Positions 11,507 to 23,144 of a DNA stretch of 64,000 nucleotides are shown piece after piece. This DNA is from Paraphysoderma sedebokerense (Eukaryota > Blastocladiomycota > Physodermatomycetes > Physodermatales > Physodermataceae). The stretch lies in the NCBI GenBank assembly GCA_025602915.1, contig JAHLJZ010000033.1:62001-126000 (forward strand), written 5' to 3'. The first letter of the stretch is position 1, and each line of letters begins with the position of its first letter. The position numbers and the translations under genes were made by a program. Under the pieces are notes generated by a model. That model was given only the letters and a program-made list of their open reading frames with translations. It was not told the origin of the DNA and did no database searches.

Positions 11507-12110
11507 ATGTCTGATCAGTTCGCTGAACTCGTCGACGGCCCCCGTCAGTTCTACAAAGACTCCCTCAACCTCCTCGTCAGGTGCACGAAACCAGACAGAA
11601 ACGGTAGCTAATCTTTTATCAAAACTCACTTTACCTTTCTCCCCATTCTAACAGCGATCACTTCCTACCTTCTAACCCTCCCTCATCTCTCTCAAAGAAT
11701 TCGTCAAAATCTCTCAGGCCGTCTCCATGGGTTTTCTGTTGATGGGGTTCATCGGTTTCTTTGTCAAATTGATTCACATCCCAATCAATAACATTATTGT
11801 GTATGTACCTTTCCGACCTATCCTTCCTATCCTCCGTCTTTAATACCGCGCTATACACTCTTTCAATCATCCTTTTATCGGTTAATTTCTGCGTATCGAG
11901 TTTGTTGATGTGACATTAGCTGGATTGATTATTGGAACACTGTTTTCAGATACGCCCATAATGTGGCTCCACTTGTTTATGTCTACTCTGTCTGGAATGA
12001 ATCTAACGAGCCAAATACCGTTTTGCTAACCTATTCCCTATATCCGTTTTCTTTCATTTTGCCCCTCTACTGTGTTTCTCTCAAATCACATCAATAGCGG
12101 CGGTGCCTAA
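11507..12110 (+). CDS. SSS1: Protein translocase subunit Sec61 gamma (SSS1)
   Basis: Tail-anchored gamma subunit of the ER Sec61 protein-conducting channel. Three exons fit in phase: 11507-11603, 11698-11800 and 12098-12110, giving 70 residues, the normal size for this tiny protein. Exon 1 gives an amphipathic N-terminus with [18 protein letters not shown]. Exon 2 gives [20 protein letters not shown] and [14 protein letters not shown] 13-nt last exon adds VGGA and the stop. The tail is nearly the universal eukaryotic sequence, which proves the micro-exon. The third intron-exon junction is easily missed by gene finders. Confidence 0.95.
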
Positions 12111-12376
12111 TCTCACTCAACTTCCACTCTCCTGACTCACCCTCTCAATCCTCATCCTTCCATCTTCTCCGCTCAAACAATGCCAACTTTTCCACTCAAG
12201 TTTGATTAATCATCTCTTCAATGCACACCCAAATATATCTTAAATAGTAAAAGTGTAAATGATATAAATGCTACTAGTCATGGATCTGATGAAATTGGAA
12301 TAAACTTATTAAAATGGTTCTGAATTTGTTAAAAAACGGTTTTGCTGGATACGGTCGAGCGAACCAATTCTAGAAT

Positions 12377-13777
12377 TTACAATTTTCCAGAAGGCGTTTC
12401 CTCACTGATAAACATTTTAGTGTGCCTTCCCATCGCCACCACTTTTAGCTTTGCTTCTCCTGCACCCTCTGCCTTCCCACCGGCGACGTCTTTTTTTCCT
12501 TCGACTGTTTTCCAGACCACAACCTCTGTGAACCCCATCTTCTTCCCAATCTTGACACACCGTCCATGTATCAGCAACCGCGAATGATGGGGTGCTGGTG
12601 AGAGATACGAAATTGAAATATCCGTTGAAACGTGGTGTCCTGATGCGGCGGGGGTTCCTATCAGATTCATCGCATTCAATATACATGTCATGAAAACATT
12701 CTGTAGGCCCAAGTAATCATTTGCAACGCACCGATACTGTAGATCGCCATCCCTCCGACATTGTCCACTAAATTAGCCAACTGTCCTCCATGCATGACGT
12801 TGAATCCATTCTAATGAGTTTACGAGAATGAAATTTTGTCAGCTGAGTGAAAATTGTGAGAGAGTTCAAGACAATAAGATCACACACCAAAGACGGAAGA
12901 TGAACCATCAACTCGCACAGTACATCTCCTTTATTCGCTTTGAGTACCTTCATCTAGAGGCGTTCCGTAGAACCGCGGATTGCGCAAAGGGATCGAACGT
13001 TGACAAGACAAAGTTCAATTAAAGGACAATTTGCATGATACAATAAACATTGAAAGGGATGGATGAAGAAGATTAGTTCTCATCTGCTACAGACTTTTTT
13101 AAGACTTGACACTTGAAAATCTCCAGGATTTCAGCCATCATCTCAATCTCCCATATCCGATTTTCATCCTCCAATTTTGTATCTCATAGAACAAACCTCC
13201 CGCTACCACACATGTCTAGCAAGAAAAAGACCCGAAGGAACGCGACTGGAAAACAGAGTTTACAAAAGAATCAAAACACTTCACCTACCGTACCCAACGT
13301 TCTCCCCGTAAACTGTTCTTCCAGCCCTCTTCCTTTTGTGAAATGAGTCCACCATTTTCGACATGTTTCTAGTACACTCGCATCATTTCGAAATTGGAGG
13401 GACGGGGGTAACTTGACGTTGAACTCCGTGACCGTTGAATCAGAGTTGAATGTGGAAGCCGACGATGTTGATGATGATGAGGATGACGAGGATGAAGAGA
13501 TTGTGCGGTGTTGTACCATTTTGATAGAATGTAGGAATAACGGTGGCCTTGTATTCGATTGAAAATGAAATCGAAGCGTGGACAACGTACTTGCGATCGG
13601 GGTTGAAGTCGGTGAGATACGTAAAAGTTTAAATATCGGCTTTGAATTTGACAATAACTCTCTCACTAGGCTGGGTTGTAAATTCTTCAAGAGAGTAGTT
13701 GATGCGGAAAGTGTATGATGAAAGAATTTGACGAAACGAAACTGACGAACGCAATGTAACAGTACACCTGGACTCAT
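12377..13777 (-). CDS. Hotdog-fold acyl-CoA thioesterase, mitochondrial-type (ACOT13/PaaI-like), copy 1
   Basis: Hydrolyses acyl-CoA thioesters by family analogy. Four exons fit in phase: 13777-13289, 12953-12888, 12810-12732 and 12657-12377, giving 304 residues. The first ~100 residues are Arg/Ser/Leu-rich with few acids and resemble a mitochondrial presequence, followed by a serine run. The hotdog core shows GRTLGT, KVLKANKGDVLCEL, the hallmark NGFNVMHGGQLANLVDNVGG, then GHHVSTDISISYL and FTEVVVW. It ends KVVAMGRHTKMF, the expected final strand. The HGG active-site segment and the acidic residue on the core helix (LVDNVGG) are both present. A paralogue with the same intron positions lies just downstream on the same strand at 14.6-15.6 kb. 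The initiator choice among several early ATGs is uncertain. Confidence 0.85.
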
Positions 13778-14613
13778 GGAAACTTTTTAGACGGGCCGTT
13801 TTCAACAAATCCTGTACTGAAACTAAATCCTGTTGATATCGTGGAACCGAACTAGATTTCTTATAATCCTGAAGAGACTCTATAAAGATCGTTGGTAATA
13901 TCTTGCCCGATTGTGTTGCAGTCTGCAGACATCAGATTGCCAGATGCTCCCACCAGTGGACGAGTCGTGACCCACGATCAATATGATGGCTTGATTCTCA
14001 ATGAATTCTCAATCCGCAGTCCGCAGTATGAAAATCATAATCCCAATTCCCAAATCAACCTAGGACTTAGGAGCTGTGAGAGCTGAGTGTCCTGACACTT
14101 AAAGGATAGAAAGAAATGAAGTCGGGCGTCGGGACTGCGTCGGGTAATCATCAACGTCCAGTACAGGTCCAGTATTGTCTGCTATTATCAGATGTCGGGC
14201 CGACTCGGGCAAACCAGGGCAAACACCTAAATTCAATTATTCAAGGGGGACTAAGAGTTAGGACCGACGAGGATCACTAGATCAACGGTGGCAATGTAGC
14301 GGGCATCTGCTGGCATACAAAAAGTTGGCGAACGTGTGTAGATCTTTTTATAGAAGTCTCAACGCCATTTCGGTTGTTCATTGAGAATAGCAATTGATTC
14401 ATGAAAAGCGTTGAAACGGTTGTGATCCGGCCAAAATAAACGATGGCTCTTATATTGCTACATTGAGGGACTGACGGTTGAATATTAAATGTTACAATGA
14501 TGTGTGAAGCAACACATCGACAGAGGGCATGCAGCGTGAACTGAAACATGGCCGCTTTGCCTGCAACGTTTATCAAACTTCATCACATAGAAGGGCACAC
14601 TTTAAAGTCCATT
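13778..14613. other. Spacer between the two thioesterase genes
   Basis: Upstream region of copy 1. A GTCGGG word recurs about five times between 14120 and 14200. I see no gene or RNA. Confidence 0.4.
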
Positions 14614-15577
14614 CTACAATTTACTTTTACTCTTCCCCTTCTGAACTCGATCCGCGATTCCCAAAAACTTTGTATGTCGCCCTGAAGCAATCAACTTTGT
14701 GTCTTCTTTCCCTGCTTTAGTCTCGGATAAATACAAATCTACCTGCGCAAATCCTAGCGACTTGCCCAATTTTAATGCCTTGCCGTGTAATATCAGTTTA
14801 GAGTTTAACGGTGCATGTGAAAAATACGAGACAGAGATGTCCGTCGAAACGCCGGAAGTTTGGTGGCCTTTAGAAAAAGTTAAGATGTATCTTGTCAGTT
14901 ACAGGTGCGAGAAAGGAACAGTAATAAATGATGTTGGACAAAAAGAAACTTCATTCAGTGAAGGACAAGTATTTACCGGCGGCAATGATGGCTAGGGACC
15001 CGACAATGTCAATGATATTGGCGATTTGACCTCCATGGAGTGCGCCGTAACCGTTCTGTTCAATTATGTTGCGACAGAAAATTATGAGAGATTGTGTTCA
15101 TTCAAGAATGAAATGAAACGAATGTGATATGAGTCGAGGAAGGATGCCATCGCGAAGAGATTGAGCAAGGGAAAAGAAAAGGTCACTTACGACACTTGTC
15201 TCGTCCACTATCATTTCGCATATCACATTCCCTTTATTGGCTTTCACAACTTTTAGCTAGACAATCCGACAAAAGGAATAATCATTAATTTTAGCTTCTC
15301 CATCTCCCATTACACTGGTTGTGGTGATAGAGAGCAACAATAAGAGACCGTGATGGTGTACCTGGTTACCTAGGGTATGGGCCGAAAATCCCTTGAGATG
15401 AGTCGATAAGTATTTCCACCAGCCTTCGGCAACTTCTAATATAGCGGGGTCGTTCGATATGTCCTCCATGAATAACTCGATATCTAGGATGGATGTGTAT
15501 ATATGAGAGTGTACAACTGACAGACAACTCGGGTTTGCACAAGTCGGACAAATTTCAATTTCTGCTTCAGCCGCCAC
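14614..15577 (-). CDS. Hotdog-fold acyl-CoA thioesterase (ACOT13/PaaI-like), copy 2
   Basis: Paralogue of the neighbouring thioesterase. Four exons fit in phase: 15577-15362, 15256-15191, 15055-14977 and 14867-14614, giving 204 residues. The core shows AHTLGN, KVVKANKGNVICEMIV, the hallmark NGYGALHGGQIANIIDIVG, GHQTSGVSTDISVSYF, GFAQVDLYL and ASGRHTKFLG. Exons 2 and 3 have exactly the same lengths as in copy 1 (66 and 79 nt), and all three introns share phase. There is no long basic presequence; the N-terminus (MAAEAEIEICPTCAN) is acidic with two Cys, so it is probably cytosolic or peroxisomal rather than mitochondrial, though no clear PTS1 is seen. The pair likely arose by tandem duplication followed by relocation of one copy through its N-terminus. 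Confidence 0.85.
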
Positions 15578-15651
15578 TTTATCATTGCAATAGGTTCAAC
15601 CTTACATTCCTTTTACATTTTCAATATCATATCAACGCCATATTTCGAAAG
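15578..15651. promoter_or_regulatory. 74-bp bidirectional start-to-start interval
   Basis: Only 74 bp separate the start codons of thioesterase copy 2 (-) and the methyltransferase gene (+). Any promoter here is shared and the 5' UTRs must be very short or overlap. The interval is AT-rich and contains a CAAT-like word (TTGCAATAGG near 15585). Confidence 0.55.
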
Positions 15652-17270
15652 ATGGCGAGTTCGGTCTCTCCGACAAGTATTGAATCAGATCCTCCGCCTC
15701 CGTCGTTCGACACTTTCACATCCATCAGCGTTCCACGTCTCCGACATCTCGTCACCTCCCTTCAACCTCCGACTCTCTCGAATCCACTCGCCGACCGCCT
15801 CCCTAATGATGTGTCGCACATACCAATCAGGATTATTTATCGTATACAACCGCTGTCGTTTCTCCCTGATACTTTGGTCATCGGAAGACAATACAAACAG
15901 CGGGTCATCTTGGTGAATGAAAACGGACTATTTTTGCGAGGTATCATCTGTTCATTCTGGTAAACTTGATGAATGATTCCGTTATCAAATCCAATCTAAA
16001 CTTCAATCTTGGCTCTTGGTCTTATTAACTATATCGGGCGTATCGGATAGGCAGTATTCATCCGGACTCGCCTCTTTTGTTAAATGTATCTTTGCTGTAC
16101 AGTAAAGGAAACGGAGCAGTTATAGAACAATCTGAGCACGCCAATGTATCTAATGTTCGGATACAAAGCCGACAAATGGTGGAATTCAGCGAAAAAGGGA
16201 AATGCGAAATTGAGTTCGAACTGGCTTTGGATTCTGACGATCACCTTCGAGCGCCGCACGGGACGGACGATTTTTACTTACGTTTCCATTCTTCAGCTCC
16301 CGTGCCGATTAGAGTCAACGAAGGGCACAGTAATTTTGTGCTGGACTTAGTATATGGTCCTTTTAAAGTATCTTTGTTATCTGAAGTGGACGAAGTCTTG
16401 GGGGCAGTTGGGTTACCTCGGGCAACTGTACATAGGATGGTCGGAGGAGATGACGCTGGTCAGAACAATAGTGTGTTGTTGACGAAGGAGGAATGGGACT
16501 TGGGAATTCCTGGTAAGTTCATTACTAGTCTTTTGAATCTCAGATAGCTGGCTAATTCATGTGGGTGTTGCTGGACTGTTGGAACCTGTCGTCAATGAAT
16601 TTTCTATTGCGGACAGGCAAAATCTGGGACAGCGGGGTCATTCTCGGTCGGTACTTATCCTCTGTTAATTGGAATCAAATGACTACAAAAGAATGCGGCG
16701 ATCCGTTCAGAGTTTTAGACTTATCCACAGGTTCGCTAATCTGATCAAAACGGCTTTCCGCACTGTCATCGAACTCACATTCCATGAGATTAATTAGGCA
16801 ATGGTTACCTCGGCCTCCTTCTGGCATATACTTGCTCACAAGTTTATCCTTCGACCGCTCTGTCTATCTGTTTGACTGATCTCTCCGATGTCGTCCCCCT
16901 AATAAGGCACAATCTGACTTTAAATTCCGCGGCATTTTCTTCTTCGGTCTCGGTGTCTGCAACCGATCTTTTGTGGGGAGATATAGATGCCCACGCTCGC
17001 ATCTCGTCCGCAGGTACCAAAAAATTTGATTTAATCCTATGCTCGGATATTTTGTACGAAACTGAGTCCTTTATCGAATTGTTGTCAACATTGAATGAAT
17101 TATGCGACGAAAAGGGTGAGATATGGATGGGGTATAAGTTTAGAGGACTGACAGGTGATGAAGAGAACATGTTTTTCAAGAGGATAAAACAAACTTTCAA
17201 AGTGCAGGAAGTGGTGACCGATGGCTGTTGGGAATTTGGGGTTACAGTTGTAAAGTTTGTGAGATCATAA
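15652..17270 (+). CDS. METTL21/Methyltransf_16-type lysine methyltransferase with N-terminal beta-rich domain
   Basis: Four exons fit in phase: 15652-15940, 16051-16512, 16617-16730 and 16798-17270, giving 445 residues. Residues ~250-445 are a family-16 methyltransferase: GKIWDSGVILGRYL at the entry, motif I RVLDLSTGNGYLGLLLAY, the acidic post-I LTDLSDVVPLIRHNL, and FDLILCSDILYETESF where related enzymes have a D-x-x-Y signature. Such enzymes methylate lysines on chaperones, elongation factors or other proteins. Residues ~1-245 are a separate module with alternating hydrophobic strands (IPIRIIYRIQPLSFLP, CEIEFELAL, FYLRFHS) that I cannot assign; a beta-sandwich is plausible. The entry and motif I are encoded by a short third exon whose boundaries are fixed by frame and by the family pattern. 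Confidence 0.8.
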
Positions 17271-17753
17271 ATTTCAGCTATAGAATTTTGAATCCCAGTT
17301 GATATAATAGTAGACACGAGTTGGATTTGGATTTGTTCTGTTAGTTCTAGATATCTACTGATGAGGTTTAAAGTGACAATGTAAGGACTGGAGTGTACTG
17401 GAGATTGTTCGGTAATAATCTGACACGTCCTGCGGCCAACTTGAATGAAACCTGGGTCGCGCCTCTTATCCATCTCTCTCAAACTTTCCATCTCTCTCTG
17501 GCTTAGTCTCTCTCGCTCCATCTCATTTGTCTGTTCTGGTAATCGCGGCGTTGTTGGTGATTTACTACCACACAGTCTTAACCAAGATCAGAAAGAAGTT
17601 TCGTCCTTTGTAGTCCGTTGAAGGTCGCAGGAACATCCCTAGTCAGGTGCTTCAGCAAACTATCAGTAACCAAGCAAAGCCTTACAAGTTGAACAATCTC
17701 CTCCAAACCTCTCTAGTCTCTGTACTTTGAAAACCAAAATTCGTTATAATTAA
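17271..17753. other. Intergenic region
   Basis: Tandem spacer between the methyltransferase and RRM genes, both on the + strand. The minus strand has a CTCTCT/GAGAGA-rich patch near 17465-17525. No gene is supported. Confidence 0.4.
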
Positions 17754-20451
17754 ATGTCTTTTGGTTCTGAAATCACGCTATCGAGGTGGCTGAATAGTGA
17801 GATCAATGAGTCCGATAAGACAGCAATTGTTTATTCTGAGGTAAAAAGCGATCAACAACGAGATTTCCAATGTCGTGAGAATCTCATTATCGAATCGTTT
17901 TCTTCAATGACTGTGACTGACGGTTTGGCGCCAGAAGAGGTAACGTTTCTGTACCCAGCGGTAGCAAACTTCGCGCGCCGCTCACAATAGGTTGATTCCC
18001 AACTTTCTCTGACTGCTTCTTAATGGATAGTTTGCCGTTCAAGGATTCGAAGGAAATATTACAAATGCCGCAGGCATCGAACAAAGCGGATCTGACTGCT
18101 CTCACGAAAGTCACACCAACTCTAAAATTCTTGTCCCAACTGCTAATCTTCAGTTTACTATGCCTAATCAAGATCAAAGCGCCGCAAAGCAGGGATTCAG
18201 CAAACACATATCTTCTCAGACTAACGAAGATTTATCGTGGGGACTATCCAACAGAACCCTTGTACCCGAATTTCCAAATAGACATCATTCGAAGAGCTCT
18301 CAACAAGAAACTCTAACTTCCATCGACGGCGGACAAACTAAAATTGAGTACGGAAAAGAAATGATTGGTTATGGTCCACCATTCTCGCACGCAAACCTTG
18401 CTTCAGATGTCGTTTTTGGCTCAAGCTATGATTCCAGTCTCTCTTACGGTCCCCCTGACAGGTGGATTGGTCCCTTGATTACATTCAATGATCATACATC
18501 TCAATCGGCGGGGCAATCCAGCATATCGGTTTCCAGTGATCACACCGATGTCGGTAGCGTCAGAAACATTTTCACCCCACCTTCGTCTGATGCCTCCATG
18601 GAGCAAAGGACTTTCGCCATGAGTTCTTTTGGGAGTCAACCGTTCTGTCAACTGGGGTCTCGCCACCAGCATGCCCCTTTGTTCACTCGCTGTGCGCAAC
18701 CACAGTTGGAACTATGTGATGCTCAAATTGAAAAAAGAGTGGTGCCTGATGCACCTGATCACCTTAGTTTTTTCTCAGCAAGGGACTACGCCGTCGTCAA
18801 GATTAGTAATGTACGTTTATTCTGCTGTCGCCTTTCTGTCTGTTATTGCAAATGCCAAACAAAATTCTTGACCCTTTAACAGATAAGCTGGGATTTAACC
18901 ATTTATGACGTTGTCGGGTTCTTCAATGACATTCCGGTCAGTTCTTATTCACCTAGTGTTTTCTAATTTTCTCATTTGTACTAACATTATGGTGGAGTTT
19001 AGATACCCGTGTCATCGCAACCTCGGGTCCATATTCTTATGGATCGTGCCACAGGAAAAACTTTGCCTAATTGTTATGTTGAATTGGTTCATCAAGACGT
19101 TGGGGCTGCGCTAAGAAGAAATAAGCGAATTCTAAATGTAAGTATGTCTAATCACTCGTCCGAAATTGCTGCGGCAAGGTTGCCGAGTGGTTAAATACAT
19201 TCGGTTTATCTCTATTCCAGGGTCGTCTGGTGGGAGTTACCGTCAGTTCTCAAGAAGAGCTCCTATCTCAAATATTTCCAAAATGGCAAGGATTGTGGAT
19301 TGGGTTAAACGCCGCTACCAGTCATTCGATTTCATCTATTGACACCTACAAGGAAAGCAACAACCTCTCCGAGTCGCCTGTACCTCCTTCCAAGCCGTAT
19401 TTTGACTTGATGTTTCTTACTCGGGAAGAAATCAATCAAACACTGGCTGGTATGGCATTTATGAGTCACTCCTTGACTCGATATGACAGACTAATCCACT
19501 CTCTCAGTCTGTAAAAACTACAAATTGTATTATTCTCGCAAATGCTCTCAGCGTCCTTTTGAAAATATTATTTCTGTCTTGATGAAGTTTCCGTGGCATC
19601 AGAGGGAGCTCCTTGCTACACTCCAACGCGACCACCTGTTTGAAATGTGTAAGGTAGTAGTCTTTCCAATTTTCCCGTTTGTTGTTTTACCATGTTGACT
19701 GAACAATAATTTATCTTGTAGATTGCTGTTCAAGCTCTCTCTATGCATTACGCTAGAGAACACAATATCGACTCGACACTGATGGACCGTCTTGCCAAAT
19801 CGTTCCTTATGGTGCCTTCTTTCACGGAAAAGCAGAAATTGATATTGCTTCAAACAGGCGGTCAAAAGGTGCCATTGGTTAGTGGTTCCTCCATTGCGCA
19901 GTTTCTATCTTTCTCAGCAAAAATATTTAAAAATTGATTTTCTTCTTCAGGAATATCGGTTTCTTCTTTCGTCACCCCAAAGTGAGCAAGGCGAATACAA
20001 CAAACTCGACAACTTGAATGATCACTTTGTCGAACCGAAGGACATAAGAGTAAATGCAGGGGCGTACGAAACACCAGTTGCCAATTCCAACTTGTATCCA
20101 AGCCCTCCATTTGAATTTGACGAACAAAGCTTAAAAACGCCGACAAAACCGAGGGGCAATAGCTCTACTTCAAACTTGGTTACGACCAGCAATTTATGTC
20201 TGAATTCGTCTTCAGTTACTCATAACCATGATAATTGGTTTTGGTCTTCACCTGGTGGAGTGGGAGTCAAACAATCGACCTCATTCATGCAAACCCGGGT
20301 TAAATTATTAAGTGAATCCCTAAATCAAGCTAACTCTACTTTAAAGCAGCAGGAAGAGATGGTTTGTAGAATGGAGAGATTAATCTCAGAAAGCATCCTT
20401 CGAGAGCGACATTTGAAAAGTCGGATTACAAAGATTGAAGAGTACATTTGA
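17754..20451 (+). CDS. RRM-domain RNA-binding protein with C-terminal coiled coil
   Basis: Eight exons fit in phase: 17754-17939, 18031-18810, 18883-18936, 19003-19137, 19221-19449, 19508-19653, 19722-19877 and 19951-20451, giving 728 residues. The first ~310 residues are Ser/Gln/Asn-rich and disordered. An RRM follows at about 312-390: YAVVKISNISWDLTIYDVV (RNP2 region), then VHILMDRATGKTLPNCYVEL (RNP1 region) and RLVGVTVSSQEELLSQIFP. RNP1 lacks the usual paired aromatics, so binding may be non-canonical. A helical module then carries VCKNYKLYYSRKCSQRPFEN and MKFPWHQRELL, which recur in fungal proteins of this type. The last ~50 residues form a predicted coiled coil (KLLSESLNQANSTLKQQEEM). 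Likely roles are mRNA binding and post-transcriptional control; no specific orthologue is claimed. Confidence 0.8.
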
Positions 20452-20933
20452 TCATTCTGCAAAGAATAATTGCGTGATTCCGGTGGATTGACGCCTATGT
20501 TTTTCATTAATTTTCTTACTTATATCCTAATGACTTTTAGGGTGCTGAACTGTACTCTTAACAGAAGTTAATTCATTCGCCACTGACATCAGTTTATCAC
20601 ATCAAATGCCTGCTTTCCTCAATACTTGTTTGACTGATTTGGTCAAATCGATTGAGACATTGAGGATATTTCGTACCTATGGTTTATTTTCAACCGAAAG
20701 CTGTGACTCGCCATAAAGATAGCTTTAGTTCAAGTGAGCTCGATAGATGATTCGAGGAGACTTGATCATGCATGTCGGACATGTCGGACCTGTTGAATGA
20801 TATTTGGATAGTCTATCATATATCAATATCCTTTCGAAATTTCATCCAATAAAGCGTTGACTTTTTCTGTTATAAAGCTGAAGACAAATCGCAAGCCGAA
20901 CACATTTTTCCATCGATGATGATTTATTCTTTA

Positions 20934-21062
20934 ATTATACATCGACGTTTCGCTCATAAAATAAACTGCTCATAGCACCTTTATTCATTCCTGCGCGTCT
21001 CGTGACCAGGAATCTGCAAAGATAAAATTGTTTTTCTAAACCATCTCTCTAATCGTTTTCCT
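20934..21062 (+). repeat. Direct repeat, copy 1 (~129 bp)
   Basis: Begins AATTATACATCGACGTTTCG and includes ATAAAATAAACTGCTCATA and CCTGCGCGTCTCGTGAC. It matches copy 2 at 22167-22297 with about a dozen differences by eye. The two copies are in the same orientation, about 1.23 kb apart start to start. Confidence 0.75.
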
Positions 21063-22166
21063 AACTAGGCGTCTCGTACAATCCATTATAACACCCTTTA
21101 TCTACATGTCGTCTCTGAAAATTTTGTTCAAAACCCTATCCCTACTTCTGCTCTCCATCAATCCTGTAAAAAAACCTGTCTAACTCTTTTCTCTACACAT
21201 TGCCATATCAATCAACTTCTACTCTCCATTTCAACTACTTGTTTGAATGTTGGGTGGGAGAGCGGAATGAGCAGTTTACTATATAAGTCACTCGCATCTT
21301 GGATAATCGAGATGTATACTTCGGTTTCTCAATTTTTCACCTTTGCTCTGGCTGGCACATGTCGCGCCGCTTTGAGAGTAGACTTGCAAGAAATTAGTAT
21401 CCTCATACATCCCCTTCTTCTCTGTCCTTTCTCCTGGCACCAGCCACCCAACGGCGACCGCTGTCAGGATTGAAGCTAAATTGTGAAAGTGTTATGATTT
21501 AATAATCCCTAATTGGAACGCAATTTGACTGATGTGGAATTATTCTTAACATTTAGGAAGAGGGTGTCTTCAATGCGAACCTTTGACGTTGTCGGAAAGA
21601 ATCATCGAGAGCAGTAGAGAAATGGGTATCCAGATTAAAATAGTAATTAACGAGAGGAGCACGTGGTAGGAAAGAATTCAAGTATTTGATGGGTAAAGCA
21701 TTGTTCGGTAATTCGGTGGTACTTAAAGTGGATAAATTCTGAATGTGGTGAAATTAGCATAACCGACCCGGTTATCCATTTATCTATGATTTCGATTTAC
21801 ACCCCCTCAATCTCGCGACAATGCCAACATTCAAGGTACAATCGCTCAGTGAAAACTGGAACGATCTTTTTCTAATTGATTTATATTTTTATGTGTGCGG
21901 TGCAAAAATATAGTAGAACAAGTTAACAGATTATAGAGTACAAAAGGAAATGCCTTTCTTGCTTTCGTGTTCGCGAGTAATCGGATGCATTTATTTATCA
22001 ATACATAAAATAATGATTATAATGAATGACGTACAAGAAGAGGGAACGGAACCGGCGGAAGTAATCTTGAAACTAGAACTTATGTCGGAAAGAGAAGCAA
22101 AAAGCTGTTTATCAGCCCAAACCCGAACAATCGTGAACGAGCCGAACTAACCTGATAAACAACGGG

Positions 22167-22297
22167 AATTATACATCGATGTTTCGTTCATAAAATAAAC
22201 TGCTCATAAGCACCTTTATTCTATCCTGCGCGTCTCGTGACTAGGAATTTGCAAAGACAAAATTGTTTTTTAAAACAATCTCTCTAATTTTTTTCCA
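22167..22297 (+). repeat. Direct repeat, copy 2 (~131 bp)
   Basis: Second copy of the 20934 repeat, roughly 90% identical by eye. Several differences are C in copy 1 and T in copy 2 (for example GACGTTTCGCTC against GATGTTTCGTTC). A shorter echo, CCTGCGCAGTCTCGTG, follows at about 22299-22314. The repeat class is unknown; relics of a small mobile element or segmental duplication ends are both possible. Confidence 0.75.
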
Positions 22298-22849
22298 TCC
22301 TGCGCAGTCTCGTGTATCATTCCCTTAGAAAACCGGTAGGTACATGAGGATATTTATTTGTGTGATCGATTGGAGTCCAAGAGGGGTGCTTGACATTTCG
22401 CATAGAGCTTTCTCTTTGGAGTTAAGTTCTGATCGATTTTTGAGTCAGAACAAATTATAACGGATAATAGGATTAAAAAATCCAGTAAATTAGATTATCA
22501 TAAATGCGTAATTAAGACATAAACAGCAGTTAATGTGGATGATACGAGGCCCGAAGGGGCGAAGTATATATCTAGATTATAGGAGAAGCGAGTGGCCATA
22601 ATTAATATGCTCCTTTCAATTTATTTTCTTCGGGATGCCCAGTTTGGGGCGGAGACCCACGCATGTAAAAGGATCACAGTTCTTTGTACACGAGAATTGG
22701 ATTCATCCCTTTGTCTGCCCTAAACTAATATGACAAATAATAACTGCTAAGTTAACTACTCTATCATACAATAAATGACTAAATGTAACCTAACTAAGCT
22801 ATACTAAAAATAGAAAGCTAAAAATAGATTCTTCAATCTTAAACAAAAA

Positions 22850-22957
22850 ATGTCTACAGCCGATCACAAGAACAGACGAGAAGAAGACGACACTATGGGG
22901 GAAAATAAGTGTCGTAGAGAGCTGTCCCCGGCTCCAGATATTACGGCCGAAATTTAG
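22850..22957 (+). CDS. Possible small or remnant ORF, 35 codons
   Basis: ATG-initiated frame beginning MSTADHKNRREEDD and ending at a TAG. Its acidic/basic, Ala- and Glu-rich composition is coding-like and unlike the surrounding AT-rich DNA. Coding-like composition continues to about 23165 without one intact frame. It may be a fossil gene, possibly of a mobile element; the family is not recognised. Confidence 0.25.
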   Translation: MSTADHKNRREEDDTMGENKCRRELSPAPDITAEI

Positions 22958-23144
22958 CGGTCATAAAGGAATACGTGGCTATGAGAAAGGCGGCCGCCGC
23001 AGAAAATATCAGGATGGTGAGTGAACCAACAAATGGCCCAGTGGAAAACCTTTAATGATCGCTTTCGGATTCTGAAGCAGAAGAAAACCAAAGCTTCACG
23101 GAGTATGAGGCGCAGCCGCTCGCAGTTCCCATTTTGAAGAAAGA

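Noticed and set aside
11242-11514. Open frame of ~90 codons overlapping the SEC61 gamma start
   Set aside because: It has no ATG start, is Gln/Thr/Ser-rich low complexity and overlaps the clear SEC61 gamma exon.
14120-14200. Repeated GTCGGG words between the thioesterases
   Set aside because: Short, irregular and without dyad symmetry or clear gene association; not enough to call a regulatory array.
19168-19200. tRNA-Leu/Ser-like D-arm words (GGTTGCCGAGTGGTTAA) inside an intron of the RRM gene
   Set aside because: No matching anticodon, T arm or acceptor end follows before the exon resumes at 19221; probably chance.
20934-22297. Reading the two direct repeats as LTRs of one short element
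   Set aside because: No primer-binding site, polypurine tract or internal coding region could be recognised; kept only as a direct repeat.
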